Source: Tetrahymena thermophila SB210 (lineage: Eukaryota; Ciliophora; Oligohymenophorea; Hymenostomatida; Tetrahymenidae). Taken from it: 64,000 nucleotides of DNA. Location of the stretch: assembly GCF_000189635.1 (NCBI RefSeq), contig NW_002476454.1:1-64000 (forward strand). The letters run 5' to 3'. Position numbers and translations under genes: made by a program. The notes beneath the pieces are model-generated. The model was given only the letters and a program-made list of their open reading frames with translations, did no database searches and was not told the DNA's origin. Shown here one piece after another: positions 25,023-37,772 of the stretch (the stretch's first letter is position 1; each line of letters opens with the position of its first letter).

Positions 25023-26499
25023 AAAAAATAAAATATATAAAATTATAAACTTAAATGTATACTATTAAAATGTGAATACTTTTTTAAACTATAATTGCCA
25101 AAACTGTTATTTTACATATTTGTAGTATTAATATTTTTGGTTTTATTTAAATCAACCTAACTTATAATCATATCTTAAAACCCTCATTTATAAATATATA
25201 TTATTCTTATTTTACTTTATTTCCTTTTAACATTTTTTAGCAGCTCTATTTGAATATTTTGGATCATTAGAAAGTATTCAAAATAAGACACACTTTTTGA
25301 TAAATAATTTCACCTTTCTCTAAATTTATATGAAGTGAAAATTAATATTTAATTTATGAGTATTATTGTGGTTCAATTAAATTAAAAAGCTAAATTCATA
25401 CTCAAAACAAACAGATAATTATCTAAATATTCATAAAAGATTAAAAAGAGAATATAAATTAGAATCCTAATTAGCTAAAACATTAAAATAAGTCAATTTA
25501 AATTTCACTTTAAAGAGTATTATTTGATGTATAAATCTAATTAAAATTTATTTAATAAATAAATTAAGGAATTTAAGTAAAGGAAATTTAAGAAATTGAT
25601 AAAAACCAAATATTTTTATCATAAATTTGATAGATATTTACTTTTGCTAATATTAGAAAAATAAAATTAAAAAAAATAAAAGTATATAAATAATGTCTAA
25701 ATAACTTGTTAAAGCTATCATAGTATAATTATTTATTCACTCAACTTTTTGTAGACCAATATTATGTATCAGCAATATTAATCAGTTTTTATGTCTCTAA
25801 AATGTGGCGTCTTTGATTTTAGATAAAAATATAGTGATCAATAATTACTATCTTTATGGTAAAATAAACTTCTGTTATCTTTTACATAAATTTTAAAAAT
25901 ACTTTTTAATAACCTAAAAATGAATATAAAATTAACTAAAGAATAATAATTGCTAATAAAAAATAATAAATTTTTATAAAGTAGATAGTAGATAAATTTA
26001 TTGATGAAAATTATGAGTTAAGATAGTTAATTTATCAAAATAATAATGGTATTTAAGTAATAATGTTATAAAATAGAATATTAAATATTTTATTTGATTG
26101 CTTTTAAAAATAAATTAATTAATTCATTTTTGCAAATATTTTAAAATAGAAAATAAAATCACATAAAATTTTAAAGATCTATTTCGTTTTAGAAATAAGC
26201 AAATCAAGTGCTTTAAGCTAAATATTGCATTGTATTGTGTTTAAGAATCTTAGAAGTTTTAATGAATGAGTGGTTTTAAAAATTAATTAATTCAATATCA
26301 AATGGTATTATTGTGACATAATTCATTTAATTAATTTACACAACAAAGTACTTAAGAGAATCTGGTATTTATTTTTATTAATTTATCTGCAGTTTTAACT
26401 AATATAACTATTTAGTTTAGAAAACTTGCTGGACATACATAAATAAATACACACATATAATAAATAAATAGCTAAATAATTTAGGGTTTGAATAAACAA
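25023..26499. other. Long intergenic spacer
   Basis: About 1.5 kb of A/T-rich DNA between two plus-strand genes. A 76-codon open stretch at 25694 has no recognisable features and I do not call it. No repeats or RNA genes seen. Confidence 0.5.
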
Positions 26500-29400
26500 A
26501 TGGCTTCAATAATAGCTCAATCTCCAAGAGCTTTGAATTAAAATTATATGGCATAACAATAAGCTAGCAATGTGCAAAGCTCTTCCAATTCTATGTAAAG
26601 GATACCAAGTGCCGCGAGAGAACCTACAACTCCGATGTAGCAAATTCAAAAAGACATATCAAATTAATCTAATAGTTAATAATAAAACTCAAATAATTAA
26701 GTAATGAGCTTTTTTTGCTCAAATACATTATTTAGGTGTTAACTTAATGAAAAATTTAAATAATTTAATTTAAAAGAATGGAAGCACTCAATAGTAGCAA
26801 AGGATCATAAAAAATAATGTCTCTTATGGAAAAGGGAGCAAAAATTCTGATAATAATAAACTTTTAAACAAACAAAAGGAAGAAAAGATTTATAATGAAA
26901 AAGAGAAACAATTGTTTGAATAATTCCATGAGTACAAAAACATTAAAACCTATTTTGAGTCTTAGAATTTTCAAGTAGAGGATAATAATGTAAATATTAG
27001 TTTCATAGATAGATATGACTTTTTTTTAAACATTTCGCTAAATTTCTAATTTTATTATTTAGAAATAATGAAAAATAACTTAATTTATAGCAAAATAATA
27101 AATTTAATCAATTTAACTAATTGTTTAATTATAGCTGAAAAGGGAAATGGATCGATTAATAGAACATAATAACAAGAAGTTTAATGAACTTAAGATTTTA
27201 AAAGAAAGAGAAAAATAGTTAAATGAATAAAATGAGCTTGACGTTAGTAATTCAACTTTACAAAAAAGCTTTTTTACAATGAGTAGAATGAATCAATCTT
27301 CTAATTATCCTGATCAAGAATAACTAGTTTATATTAATTCTATATATAAGATGAAAAAAAGCTTAAACAGCAGCATGCTTTCACTTAGATAATCCATGAA
27401 TCCTTCGCTCATTTTTGAAGCTGTAGAACAACTTGTATAAAACCAGTAAAAAGTAAAAGATATGACAGAAGTACAGGTTGACATAATGGGTCAACTAGAG
27501 TAAAAAGTTGAAGAAATCAAAGTGTGCATCGTAAATATGATCTATTAATTTAATTAAAATTAATATCATAATCAAGCTAATGCAATTTAACATCTTTATT
27601 TGTTTTTATTATTTAAAAAAGGATAAAATTTAAAAAGAGAGAAATCAGATTATTGATATGAATTAGCTATTTGATAAAAAATTCAGAAATTTAGAACTTA
27701 GAGAGATAAATGCTTAAAAAAAGAATGTAAATTAATAACTTAATCATACCACCTCTATCTAAGTCTTGATTCTTTGTTTGTTTTATAAAAACAGGAAGAA
27801 GCTGAAGTAATTACCTCAACATACAATAAAGATTTGTAAGACACATATTATAGGAGTTAAATGGCTCTATAAGAAAAGTAATCAGAGAAAAGTGATATTT
27901 ATAACGAAATAAAGCACTTGAAACATGAAATTACAGTTTGTTTAGTAGAAATTGATGTAAACTTTTAAAAGGAATAAAATAATTAATAACAATTTATAAA
28001 TTTTTAATTATTAGAAAAAAAAAGTAATAAAAGAATAACAGTTAAAAGATATTTAAAAACTTGAATAAAAGGAATCAGATTTAATATAGTAGTTAAATGA
28101 ATCTAAATACATTATTAATTACATAGATTGTATTGAAAAATTAGAAAAGTAATTTATTCTTTATATTTTTATTATGAAAAACAAAATAAATTGTATAATT
28201 TTTTAAAGAATTTTTCTACTAGGAAATAATGAGGATGAAGAAATCCAAAATTATATTAAATTTGAAACTCATCCTACCTTTATGAGCATTTCTCCTTAAA
28301 AATAAAATCAAGATGAAGAGAATCAGCAATCACCAAATAAAAATAATGAAAAAAATGAAGAAGGAACTTCAAATTAAAAAGAGACCTCACATAATAATTA
28401 AAATGAGTTTGAAAAAACTCATGGATAAAGTTTTAATGAAAGTTCAAGAAAAACCACTTTAAAATCTAACAACAATGAATTAGTAAATTTTACTTTATTA
28501 TTTCGACTTTTGCATTATTATATTTTTAAAAGGATTAAAATAGAAATTTACTTGTAGAAAGACTCAATTAATTTTATGAAAAACACCAGCAAGGCCCTTT
28601 TGACATTATTGAAAAACTCAAATTTAAATTAGAAAGTCTAAAGGTTTTATCTTAGAGTCTCCATAAGCGTTATTAAGAATTAATCAATCTTTAGTAAGAA
28701 AGATAACTTTAATTGAAGCATATTGATGATGAAATATAAATTTGTTAAACTTAAGAAAATTTAATCATTACCCAAAAAAATTGTAAAGATAAAACAGAAG
28801 ATGTTGCTCCACCAGAGGATTATGAAAATTACTAAGAGTGGATGAGAAGCAATTTGCTTCCTAGTATATAAACACATTCTAAGAAACATAACAACACAAT
28901 AAAAGAAATACATTCAGGCAGCAATATTGGAGAAGACGAAGAAGAGTAAGACAGTTATTGTGAAGATGAAGGATAAAATTCTTTAGGGAATATCCAAAGT
29001 TCTTAATATTCAATTACCAATTAAGATAGAAATTTTAGTTCTTAAATAGAAAGTCATTAAAAATAGGAAACTCATACTCATGTTTAAAGGCATACAGAAG
29101 ACTCTTAAAACTAAAATTAGGCAAATTTAGAAAAGGATAATATACATCATACATAAAACGATGAAAAATATAACCAAACTTAAGACGAAAATTCTTAAAA
29201 ATTCTAAAAATAATAAAACCATCAAAATAGTGAAAATAAATTAAATGATAATCAAAATCTTTCATAAAATGTCATAGAAAATGACCAAGAAGAAGTAGAA
29301 GATAATAATGATGAAACTAAAGTTTAAAATCAATAAAATGATTATGAAAACGAAGAAAAAAGTGAAGGAGATAAGGAAAATTAAAATGAAGAGATTTTAG

Positions 29401-32400
29401 CAAATAAGCATATTTAAAATCTCGAAGAAGAATAAGCTTATTAAAAAAAAATGAGCTAAGTATAAGAAAATGAAGAGTAATATGCAAATAATAATAATAA
29501 TTTAGGTTAATAAAACCAAGAAATTAATTAATAGGAAGATTAAAAACGTGATAATAATAGTGACTAAAGAGATAAAAATAAGTACTAGTAAGCAAGAAAT
29601 TTATAACTTAATGAAGAGGCTATAAAAGATGTTAAAATTTAAGAAATTAATCAAGATAAGGAATAGAATACAAATGACTCAAATGAAAGCCCTACAACTT
29701 AGCAAATATAAAGTCGTCCCTATAAGCCTCGTATGAGTAAAGAAAATATTAAAGTAGTTCAAGAAAAATAAATTATACAGCAAAAATCATTAAAACAATT
29801 TAATTAAGTAGATTTGATTAAAGAAGAGTAAAATATTAATTAAGTGTTAAAATAACTTGAAGAATAGCAAAAACAAACATTATAGAAAAATAGTACAATT
29901 AATTAAATGCAGATTTATATTTCTGAGGTGTCAAAGCTAAATAAAACTTAAATCAAAAATAAGATTGATTAATTTGAAAAATTTGGATTTTAGGTTTTCT
30001 TAAATTTCGTTGAAACTCTATTTAGGTATAAAAATTAATTTCATTTTTATTTAACATTATTCACAAATAAATAAATAAAAGACTCACATAAATGGTTCAA
30101 GATGTATCACGTAAAGCAAAATCAGTTATGTCAGATAAATAACTAGAGCACTTTGGAGACATCTTATAAAAATTTGTATCTAATTTTAGAAAGGGTGTTG
30201 CTATTAAAAGAAATACAAATTTGAATAGAATTAGTTTTATTGAAACAAACCCTGAACCAAAAGTATTTAAACATTTTTAAAAAGTATATCTCTTAATTTA
30301 TTTATTTCAAATAGGTAATCAGAAAAGAAGATGCTAAAAAATTTAGTGTAAATTATTTATTTACTAATTTGCATATTTTTCATTTATTTTTTGAATTGGC
30401 ATATTTTTTAATATTTCAAGTTTATGGAGCCTCTTGTTAAAAGATTTGAAAGAGAAAAAAATAAATAATCCATTTTAGTTAAAGAGAATCATACTGAGGA
30501 GTAATTATCACCAACAACTCCAACAGGTAAAAATAAATTTTAATTTAATTTATAAGTTTTGAATGTTTATTTTGAATATTTAGCCTCTGGCCCTGGATAT
30601 CTACCAACAAGTGTTAGTTAATAAGATAGAAAGAAAAATAGAGTGGAAAAGTTCTTAGATAATTTTTCTTACGCTCCTTTAGACTACATAGAAATTGAGA
30701 GCACTTATTTATAATTTTTTCCCTCCTAAAATTAAAATTGCAAAATTTTTATAGAAGCTATAAAAAATGTATAATAAAATGTTTGCTATTTGATAATAAA
30801 TTAGTTATATAAATATTTAGGATATGTATTTGAGCTTTTTTGAGAGTTTAGACTCTATTTTTGAGTATTTATCTAATATATCTGATGAATATGAAGACGA
30901 GGAGGAAGCTTCTATACAAGCAATTAAAAAAATTTACATTCTAAAAGAACAATCTTAAAAGCATCATTGGAAAAATATTAAAGAGATTTTCGAATAATAT
31001 CTTAAGTTTTATACAACTTTGCATGAATAAATAGATAGCTGTAAATAAATTTCTAATATAATATTAATAAAACTTATTTTTATCATAGTAATATCGAATG
31101 CAAGTGCAAATCTAAAAAGGGCATTTAAAAACAAGCATATAAAATAAGATAATAAATTGTAAAAGAAATACCAAGAATTTGTTATTGATAAATTAGAACA
31201 ATATAAAAATGAAATTTATCCTCTCTCAGAACCTATAACAGAGAATAAAATGGTTAATCTAAAGGATTTGGAAGAATCAGCTAAAGAGAAGGCAAACACT
31301 GATGATCTAAAAAAAATAATTTTCAAATTAGCTAATTCTGATAATAGTAAAAAGCCCAAATATGGATCTATATAAGAATCACCTTAGAAAAAGAAAAATA
31401 ACTCAGATAATCAAAATGGGAATGTAAATTAGTAAAATAGCATAGATGATGATGAAATAAATTTGCTAGATTAAAATACTAAGAAACAATTAAAATACTA
31501 AAACATGAATGAAGAAGTATATTTTTTTCTAATCATTTAAATTCAAAATTAATATTAAACCATAATAGGAATATTTAGATTTCGAAAGTAAATAAGTAAA
31601 AAATGAGGCAGAAGGCAGAGATGAAAACTAGTTGACATCCATGAAAAATCAAACAACTACAAAACTTCATGATTAAAGGGATTTTTATTAGCATAAAGAA
31701 ACTACTTCTTATCACTATTTGAAATCATTTGTAGAAAGTGATAAAGTGATTTGGAAATTGAGAAAGCGTAATATTTTAAACATAAAATGTATTGAGTAAT
31801 TTATAAATATTTTTTTTAAAAAAGTTGAGAATACCAAAGATTTCAAAGATAAATTTACTGGATTACAAATGGAAGACTATGTTCCTAAAAATAACAAACC
31901 TATTACTAGAGATTAATTTTACTTATCTAAGCGCTCTAATAATTCTTAGCAATAATAAGGTGATTAAAATAAATAAGCCAGTGTTGATTGGAAAAAAAGT
32001 AGTCATTCTTAATTAAAAAGTTAAAGTTAGGCCTCTATGGATTCTAGGTTAATCTTGAAATAATTTAAGCCATAATTTGATAAGACAAAATCAACTTTAT
32101 TAACACCACTATCTAAGAATTTTACTTCAGATTATTATCATTCTACATCAAATTCAGTATCATAGAGTACAAGCATGCTAACTTCCAGAGAAAAAGCCAA
32201 TAAAGGGTAATTTAACTCTGCATTTAAGTAGTCTAGAGGTAAATATTTTCTTGATAAAATATTATTTAAAACGCAAAAATAATTTTAAAACAGATGGATA
32301 ATAAGGTACATTACTCCCAGTCATAAACTAGATTACAATCAACAATCCAAATTCAACTACAAATTTAAAATTTCAAACAACAAGCGATATTTACAAACCT

Positions 32401-32610
32401 TAATCTCCTTTAAAAAATAAAATTACCAGTAGAAATTATCTAGATAAGGATAATATCAATAGCTAAACTAATCATTCTTTAAGCTAAAATAAACTTTAGG
32501 TCTATGATAGATATAATGAAGATTATGTTCCAAAAGTCAAAAAGTAAAAACATACTAAATTGATGGAAGATTTAATGAATTAAGAAAGGTTATACCTTTA
32601 TAAAAAATGA
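26500..32610 (+). CDS. Large acidic coiled-coil protein, 17 exons
   Basis: Seventeen exons keep one frame: 26500-26700, 26777-26989, 27135-27530, 27622-27726, 27795-27956, 28015-28148, 28209-28482, 28533-30025, 30082-30262, 30315-30347, 30421-30526, 30584-30768, 30821-31040, 31089-31516, 31569-31767, 31825-32238 and 32294-32610, for 1686 residues. The N-terminus is Ser/Gln-rich. Residues from about 70 to 370 have heptad-like Glu/Lys/Leu patterns typical of coiled coils. The big eighth exon is extremely acidic and Asn/Gln-rich, with many Glu runs. The remainder mixes charged helices and Ser/Lys-rich disorder; two sites contain EDYVPK. I know of no matching family. Such proteins in ciliates are often cytoskeletal or basal-body parts, but nothing here proves it. 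Confidence 0.85.
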
Positions 32611-32886
32611 TGAAATTTAGCTTAAAATTTTAGCCTAAATTTCTTAAATAAATATGCTAAATTAAACAAACTTATTCTACTTAACTATTATTAAAATAAT
32701 ATGATAAATAACTTTTTATATAAATATACATGTTATCATTACACAAACTCATCATAAACATTTTATTTAATATTAATTAATTGATTTCCGTTTACTTAAA
32801 AATTGTTAAAAATTAGCTTTATTTCCTTCTCTATGATGTTGATATTAAAATCAAACATTTTTTATTCGTGTATATTAAAATATTTT

Positions 32887-33582
32887 TCACAACTTTCTTC
32901 TTAGTAAGAACTTAAGAGGTAAAGTAGCACTTATTGCAAATATTGATAGCTCTAAGTAAGTTAATCCCTTATACTCAATTGAATTTTCAAGCTCATATTA
33001 GCTGTAATTTGTCTAATTTTTTTTATAGCTAAGTAGAATTCTCAAACTAAGGTCACTTAATACCAAACCAAGGAATGTTTTTGAAAAGAAAAGACCACCA
33101 AATAACTTAATTTAAATTAAACTATAAATAATTTAGTATTTAAATCCAAAAAATGTTTACCGAAGAAATAAAAATAGGAACGTTATATTTTGAAATGATG
33201 TTATTGTCAAAATTTTCTAAATAATTTATCCTAATTTATAATCATTTGGAATAATGATTGCGAACAAATCGTAAATAAATTTACTATTTTAGAATTAATT
33301 CTATTTTTATTAAATAAAAAAATGATATTTAGTTTTAAATAAATTTTACAAATTTATTTACCTCTGTCAATAGAATCTTTTGGTTAAGAATACATTTTAT
33401 CCACTAAATAATTTCTTTCTTTTTAAGTGCATTCGTGCTACATATAAGAGTGTAATGATATTCCACATCCACCTAACAATACCTATATTTTATTTACAAA
33501 AATAAGTTTTAGAGAAATACATTTATAATATTTTAATCACTCCTCCTAAAAGAGGACTTATTTTTGGGATTGCAGCAGACAT
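32887..33582 (-). CDS. Small hypothetical membrane protein, four exons
   Basis: Exons 33582-33541, 33482-33362, 33216-33161 and 33105-32887 give 145 residues starting MSAAIPKISPLLGG. The N-terminal third has a Gly-rich hydrophobic stretch (LLGGVLLGGCGISL) followed by a Cys at HEC, so two cysteines sit about 14 residues apart. A second hydrophobic segment (VPIFISSLFGGLFFSKTFLGLVL) and a third near the C-terminus (LELSIFAISATLPLKFLL) follow, with a basic end RRKL. Three membrane helices are likely. I do not recognise the family. The small third exon of 56 bases is inferred because it alone keeps the frame and joins two hydrophobic blocks. Confidence 0.68.
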
Positions 33583-34914
33583 TTTAAATAATTAATGAAA
33601 ATTTGTTTATTATTGTTAAATAGATATAAATATAAAGAACTTTCTGTATTAAATATTAATAGATTCAACAGATAAAATTGATTGATTAACTTTTTAATAA
33701 AAGATATTTTAAAATTGCATCTATCTTTTTAAAAATAGATATTATTTTTAATAAATTTAAATAGAATATTTTTTTCTCTATTTTTTTAAATAAAGATTAA
33801 ATATTTTAATTTAAAAATTGAAATAAATAATAGATTAACAACACATTTATTTACTATTAAACATCAATTTAATGAATAGTTTTGAAAAAATAAATCTAAA
33901 ATATTTTTTTGAACAATATTGTGAAAATAAACTTAGGGATATATTGCCTCATTTATTATAATAACTAACATACTTTTAAAGAAATATTTTATTTTATTTA
34001 ATAACTCAGTAAAAAATAAATAAAAGAATTATTGATAGACCATAAAATAAAAACATCAAAATAAATATCAATAAGCTTAAAAAAGAAATATCAAAATTTA
34101 TTTAATTTAAAACAACCATTGAATTAAACGATATTTTTAAATAAATAAAATTTTAAACTAAAACAAATTAATAAATAAAAAAATAATTTATTATGGAATA
34201 AGCTTTTGACAAAATCATACAAAATTTTAAATCACAGCCATTAAATAAATTAAATATTTTAAATTTCTTTAGTTTACTAATAAAATTTTTATTTATTATT
34301 TATTGTTTAAAATTCCTATATATAAAACTTATACTAGTAGATTTATGAGTGGATAAATGATTATTTCTGCTAACCAAGTCATGAAATAACATTTTTATTT
34401 TAAAAAAAATTAATTAATACTAAATATTGAATGATTAAAATCTAATTTAAAAAATAAATTTATTTTAATATATTTACCATATTTCCTAAGAAACATTTCT
34501 TTGTCGTTAGTTATGAAGTCAGTAAATTATAATATAAAAAAAATATATAAACCACTAAAATAAAAACAAAATAAAATCCAAAAATCTCTATATAAATAGA
34601 AAGAATTTTCTTCTAACATAAATAAGAAATATCAAATTTTATTTAAATTAAAACGATTATTCACTTCAATCAACACTATTTTGAATTAAATAAAATCAAT
34701 CATAAACTAAAATAAATTAATAAATAAATAAAAAAATAAATTACTATTCAATAGTTTTTATCAAAAGTGAACAATTTTATAGCATAGCCATTTAACTAAC
34801 AGTAATAACTTATTTTAAATGTCTTCCCCTCTAATTTATTCATTGAATTTTTATTTATTATTTTTTATTTTAAATTGTTATAGATAAAGCTAAAAAGCTT
34901 TGCATTCTAGATCT
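33583..34914. other. Divergent spacer with a duplicated segment
   Basis: A/T-rich region between two divergent genes. It contains a diverged tandem duplication of roughly 350-400 bases: about 34010-34400 resembles about 34580-34970, at an offset of exactly 570 bases at the start codons. The duplicated unit includes the leader and first codons of the gene that starts at 34915. Confidence 0.75.
34345..34446 (+). pseudogene. Duplicated 5' stub of the following gene
   Basis: An ATG at 34345 opens a short frame beginning MSGQMIISANQVMKQ, which matches MSEQMIIVPNQVLKQ at the start of the gene at 34915. Similarity also covers the upstream leader. After about 15 codons the match is lost and the frame runs into A/T-rich DNA before a TGA. 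It is best read as a truncated duplicate of the promoter and start region, or an alternative decoy start. I see no donor site that would clearly splice it to the real gene. Confidence 0.65.
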
Positions 34915-36859
34915 ATGAGTGAATAAATGATTATTGTTCCAAACCAAGTTTTAAAATAGCAGCAATAATAGCAAGTATCTATTTAGTAACCACCCACGGT
35001 TTAATATGTTAATCAAATCTCTAAAGATCCTAATACAGTTTATATTCAATCTCCAGTTATCAGAAAATCTATTAATACTCCAAATTCTTATGGCCAATAA
35101 TAATTCTTTTAGTAATCATTGTAGTCACCTAAAATTGTAGAATTCTAAGGTAGACAACAACCTACTTAGAATTAGTTTAAGCAATAGATAAATCCTAATA
35201 GGTCTCCAAATTTTAGCTCTATCTTATAATCTATATAAAATGGACCAGTAAGAGTTATTGCAGACCAAGAATTAACTGGAACTCCTGTTGTAAGATAAGC
35301 TGCTTAATCATAATATTAAGTTCAGCCTATCTAACAAAATTAATTACCAACTCAAGTTGTTACTTATGGATAACCAGTACAGTAGCTGTAAAGCTAAAAT
35401 TCTGTTGCTTATGCATCATAACCTATAGCCCTTGCTAATTCAGTATTTTAGTAGATCTAAAATTAGTAATAAAGTTTAGTTTAGTAAGAGTAAGAAAAAT
35501 ATCAAACACCTGGTATATTTTAGTTAGCAAATTAAAATCCTTAGCAGGCAAAGTAATAATAACAGCAAAGAAATTTAACTAGAAGGTAGTCTCTATAAAA
35601 TTTGCAAAGTTATTAATAGTTTTATCAGTCTTAATAGCAGCAAAATTAGATATCCTAAGAAAAATAAGACGATGTACGTAGTAGCTTAAATGGAAACCTA
35701 TAAAAATAACCTATTATAGTTAGTGTAAGATAAAGTAATTTGCAAGGTAGTAACAGAAATGCTGTTTAAGATGATAGCTAAGGACCTTAAGTTATTTAAT
35801 AAAGCTAATCGTATAGCAATTATAACCTACGTCCTCAAGAATAATAGATGACCTCAAACAGAATATCAGAAGTAGCAGGACCTGCAATTTAAAATTACAC
35901 TTAAGTTAGCTTATAAAGCTAATCTTAGCAGTAAAATAATAATGATAAAAAGCATATTGTAGTTAAGGAAAGAGTACATGTTGTTTAAGATAGAGCTAAA
36001 ATTGAAGAGTTAGAAGCTAAAATAAAGTCTCTTCAAGAAAGCATTGAGCTACAAAATAAAGCAGTCCATTCAAAAGAATCAGAAATTGCTGATTTATATA
36101 CAAGGCTATTAGAAATCGATCACCTAAAAAGAGCTAAAGAGCGTATTGAATAAGAAAATTAGTCTTTGAAGTTATAAATTGAAGAATGGTAAAGAAGATA
36201 CAATGTGCTTGAACTTTAGGCATTCGATAAGCCAAAAACCTAGTTCATAGCTACTGGATATACAGCTTATGATGCTGAGCGTTTATATAACTCTCTTAAG
36301 ATTAAGTAATAATTTTAATTTTTAAAGTAAAATATTAAGTAAAGCTAAAATAAAAAGATAAGAAGAGAATGAAGCACTTAAAACTACAATAGCTAGGTTA
36401 GAACTAAATTAAGGCTAAGATAAAATTTTAAAAGAAGAAATATAAAGGTTAACTGACTTAGTAGATTTAAAAACAAGGTAGTGTGAAGAATGGAAGGCAA
36501 AGTATATGAATCAAGAAATACTAAATAATAAGTATAAAATTAGACAAGAATATTAAGATTAGATAATCAGTGGAACTTTAAAGGACAACGTTTAGGTTAA
36601 TTCTGAGACTCCAAAAATGTCTATGATTTTTAACGAAAATGGAGTGTACAGCAATGTAAAAGATGTTACTTAGCTTGCTAGGTTGGTTCATGAAAAAGAT
36701 GAAACACCTAAAAGAAGTGCAAACTCAGTAACATATAATACTTCAGCTTTATTTAAAAAGAAAAATGAATTGAGTAGCCCTACTAATGCTGCTATCTTAG
36801 GAACAACTTCTTATATAGATGATTTAAAATAAAGTAAAAAATAAAAGAATTTTAATTGA
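34915..36859 (+). CDS. Q-rich coiled-coil protein
   Basis: Two exons, 34915-36305 and 36358-36859, give 630 residues. Residues 1 to about 335 are low-complexity and very rich in Gln, Ser, Asn and Pro. A long coiled coil begins near 345 (KERVHVVQDRAKIEELEAK) and continues across the intron to about 530, with clear heptads of Leu/Ile and Glu/Lys. A short conserved-looking patch, FIATGYTAYDAERLYNSLK, interrupts it just before the intron. The C-terminus is Ser/Thr-rich. No family recognised. The organisation suggests a structural or scaffold protein. Confidence 0.83.
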
Positions 36860-37772
36860 TTTATTTAATATCTGTTTGTTATGTTTATCTATTTTATAAG
36901 TTTTATAGTTTAAATGCAATTAAAGTTTTATAACTCTTAATTAATGAAATATTTTTTTTCTTAAATTTTAGTAAAAAGTAAGTTTAGGGTAAATTGATAT
37001 TATATTTTTTTAATTATTTTTAGATTTTTCTTTATTTATTAACAATTAAATATTTTATAAAGAATGTTTATGTATTTTTATTAATTTAGGATATCTTGTT
37101 CTCAAATTATAAATATATCTAAAATTTCACTGTATAGCATTGAAAAAGACAGTACCCTAGGGTACTATACATATATATATATATATATTTTATTTATTAA
37201 TTTTTCAAAAATATTATTTTGATAATATATATTTTTTTTTGGCAGCTTTTGATTAATCAAAATATTTTTTTAAAGCTAAATAGTCATTCTAATAAATGAT
37301 TTCTGTAAAATTATTTAGTCATTAATTAATTAAAAATTAAAATTCAAATGAATAAATTAAATAAAATCTATAAAAAATTTTTAGCAATGTATTTCATTGT
37401 ATAATCTTAAATGAACTTTTTAAAAATATGTTTCAGTGAAATTTGGAAGCCAGCATTTAGGGGAAACAAATAACTTTTAAAAAATAAATCAAATGAAATA
37501 CTTAAAATTGAAATTAATTAATGTACTTTAATAATAACCTTTTTGAAGGGCATTTAAATTAGTTTAGATTCGTGGATATAACAGTATTTTATAATGAAAT
37601 TTATTAATTAGTAATAAATAAAAAAAGATAAGCAATAAGGATAATAAGTTTAACTTATTTATTCTTTTTATGAATTGATAACAGCTATATTAATCAATAT
37701 TTATTTGATAATTCATTCATTCTAAATATTTTTAACAATCAATTAAACATTTTTAATTAATTAATTAGAAAA
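36860..37772. other. Intergenic spacer with palindrome and AT run
   Basis: A/T-rich spacer between tandem genes. At 37150-37165 lies a perfect 16-base palindrome, agtaccctagggtact, followed directly by an (AT)n run. It could form a cruciform or be chance. No gene seen. Confidence 0.6.

Noticed and set aside
25694..25921. 76-codon open frame starting MSKQLVKAII
   Set aside because: It has no homology I recognise, normal A/T-rich composition, and such frames are expected by chance when only TGA is a stop.
29035..29265. Minus-strand frame with hydrophobic residues
   Set aside because: It is the antisense of the acidic Asn/Gln-rich exon of the large coiled-coil gene.
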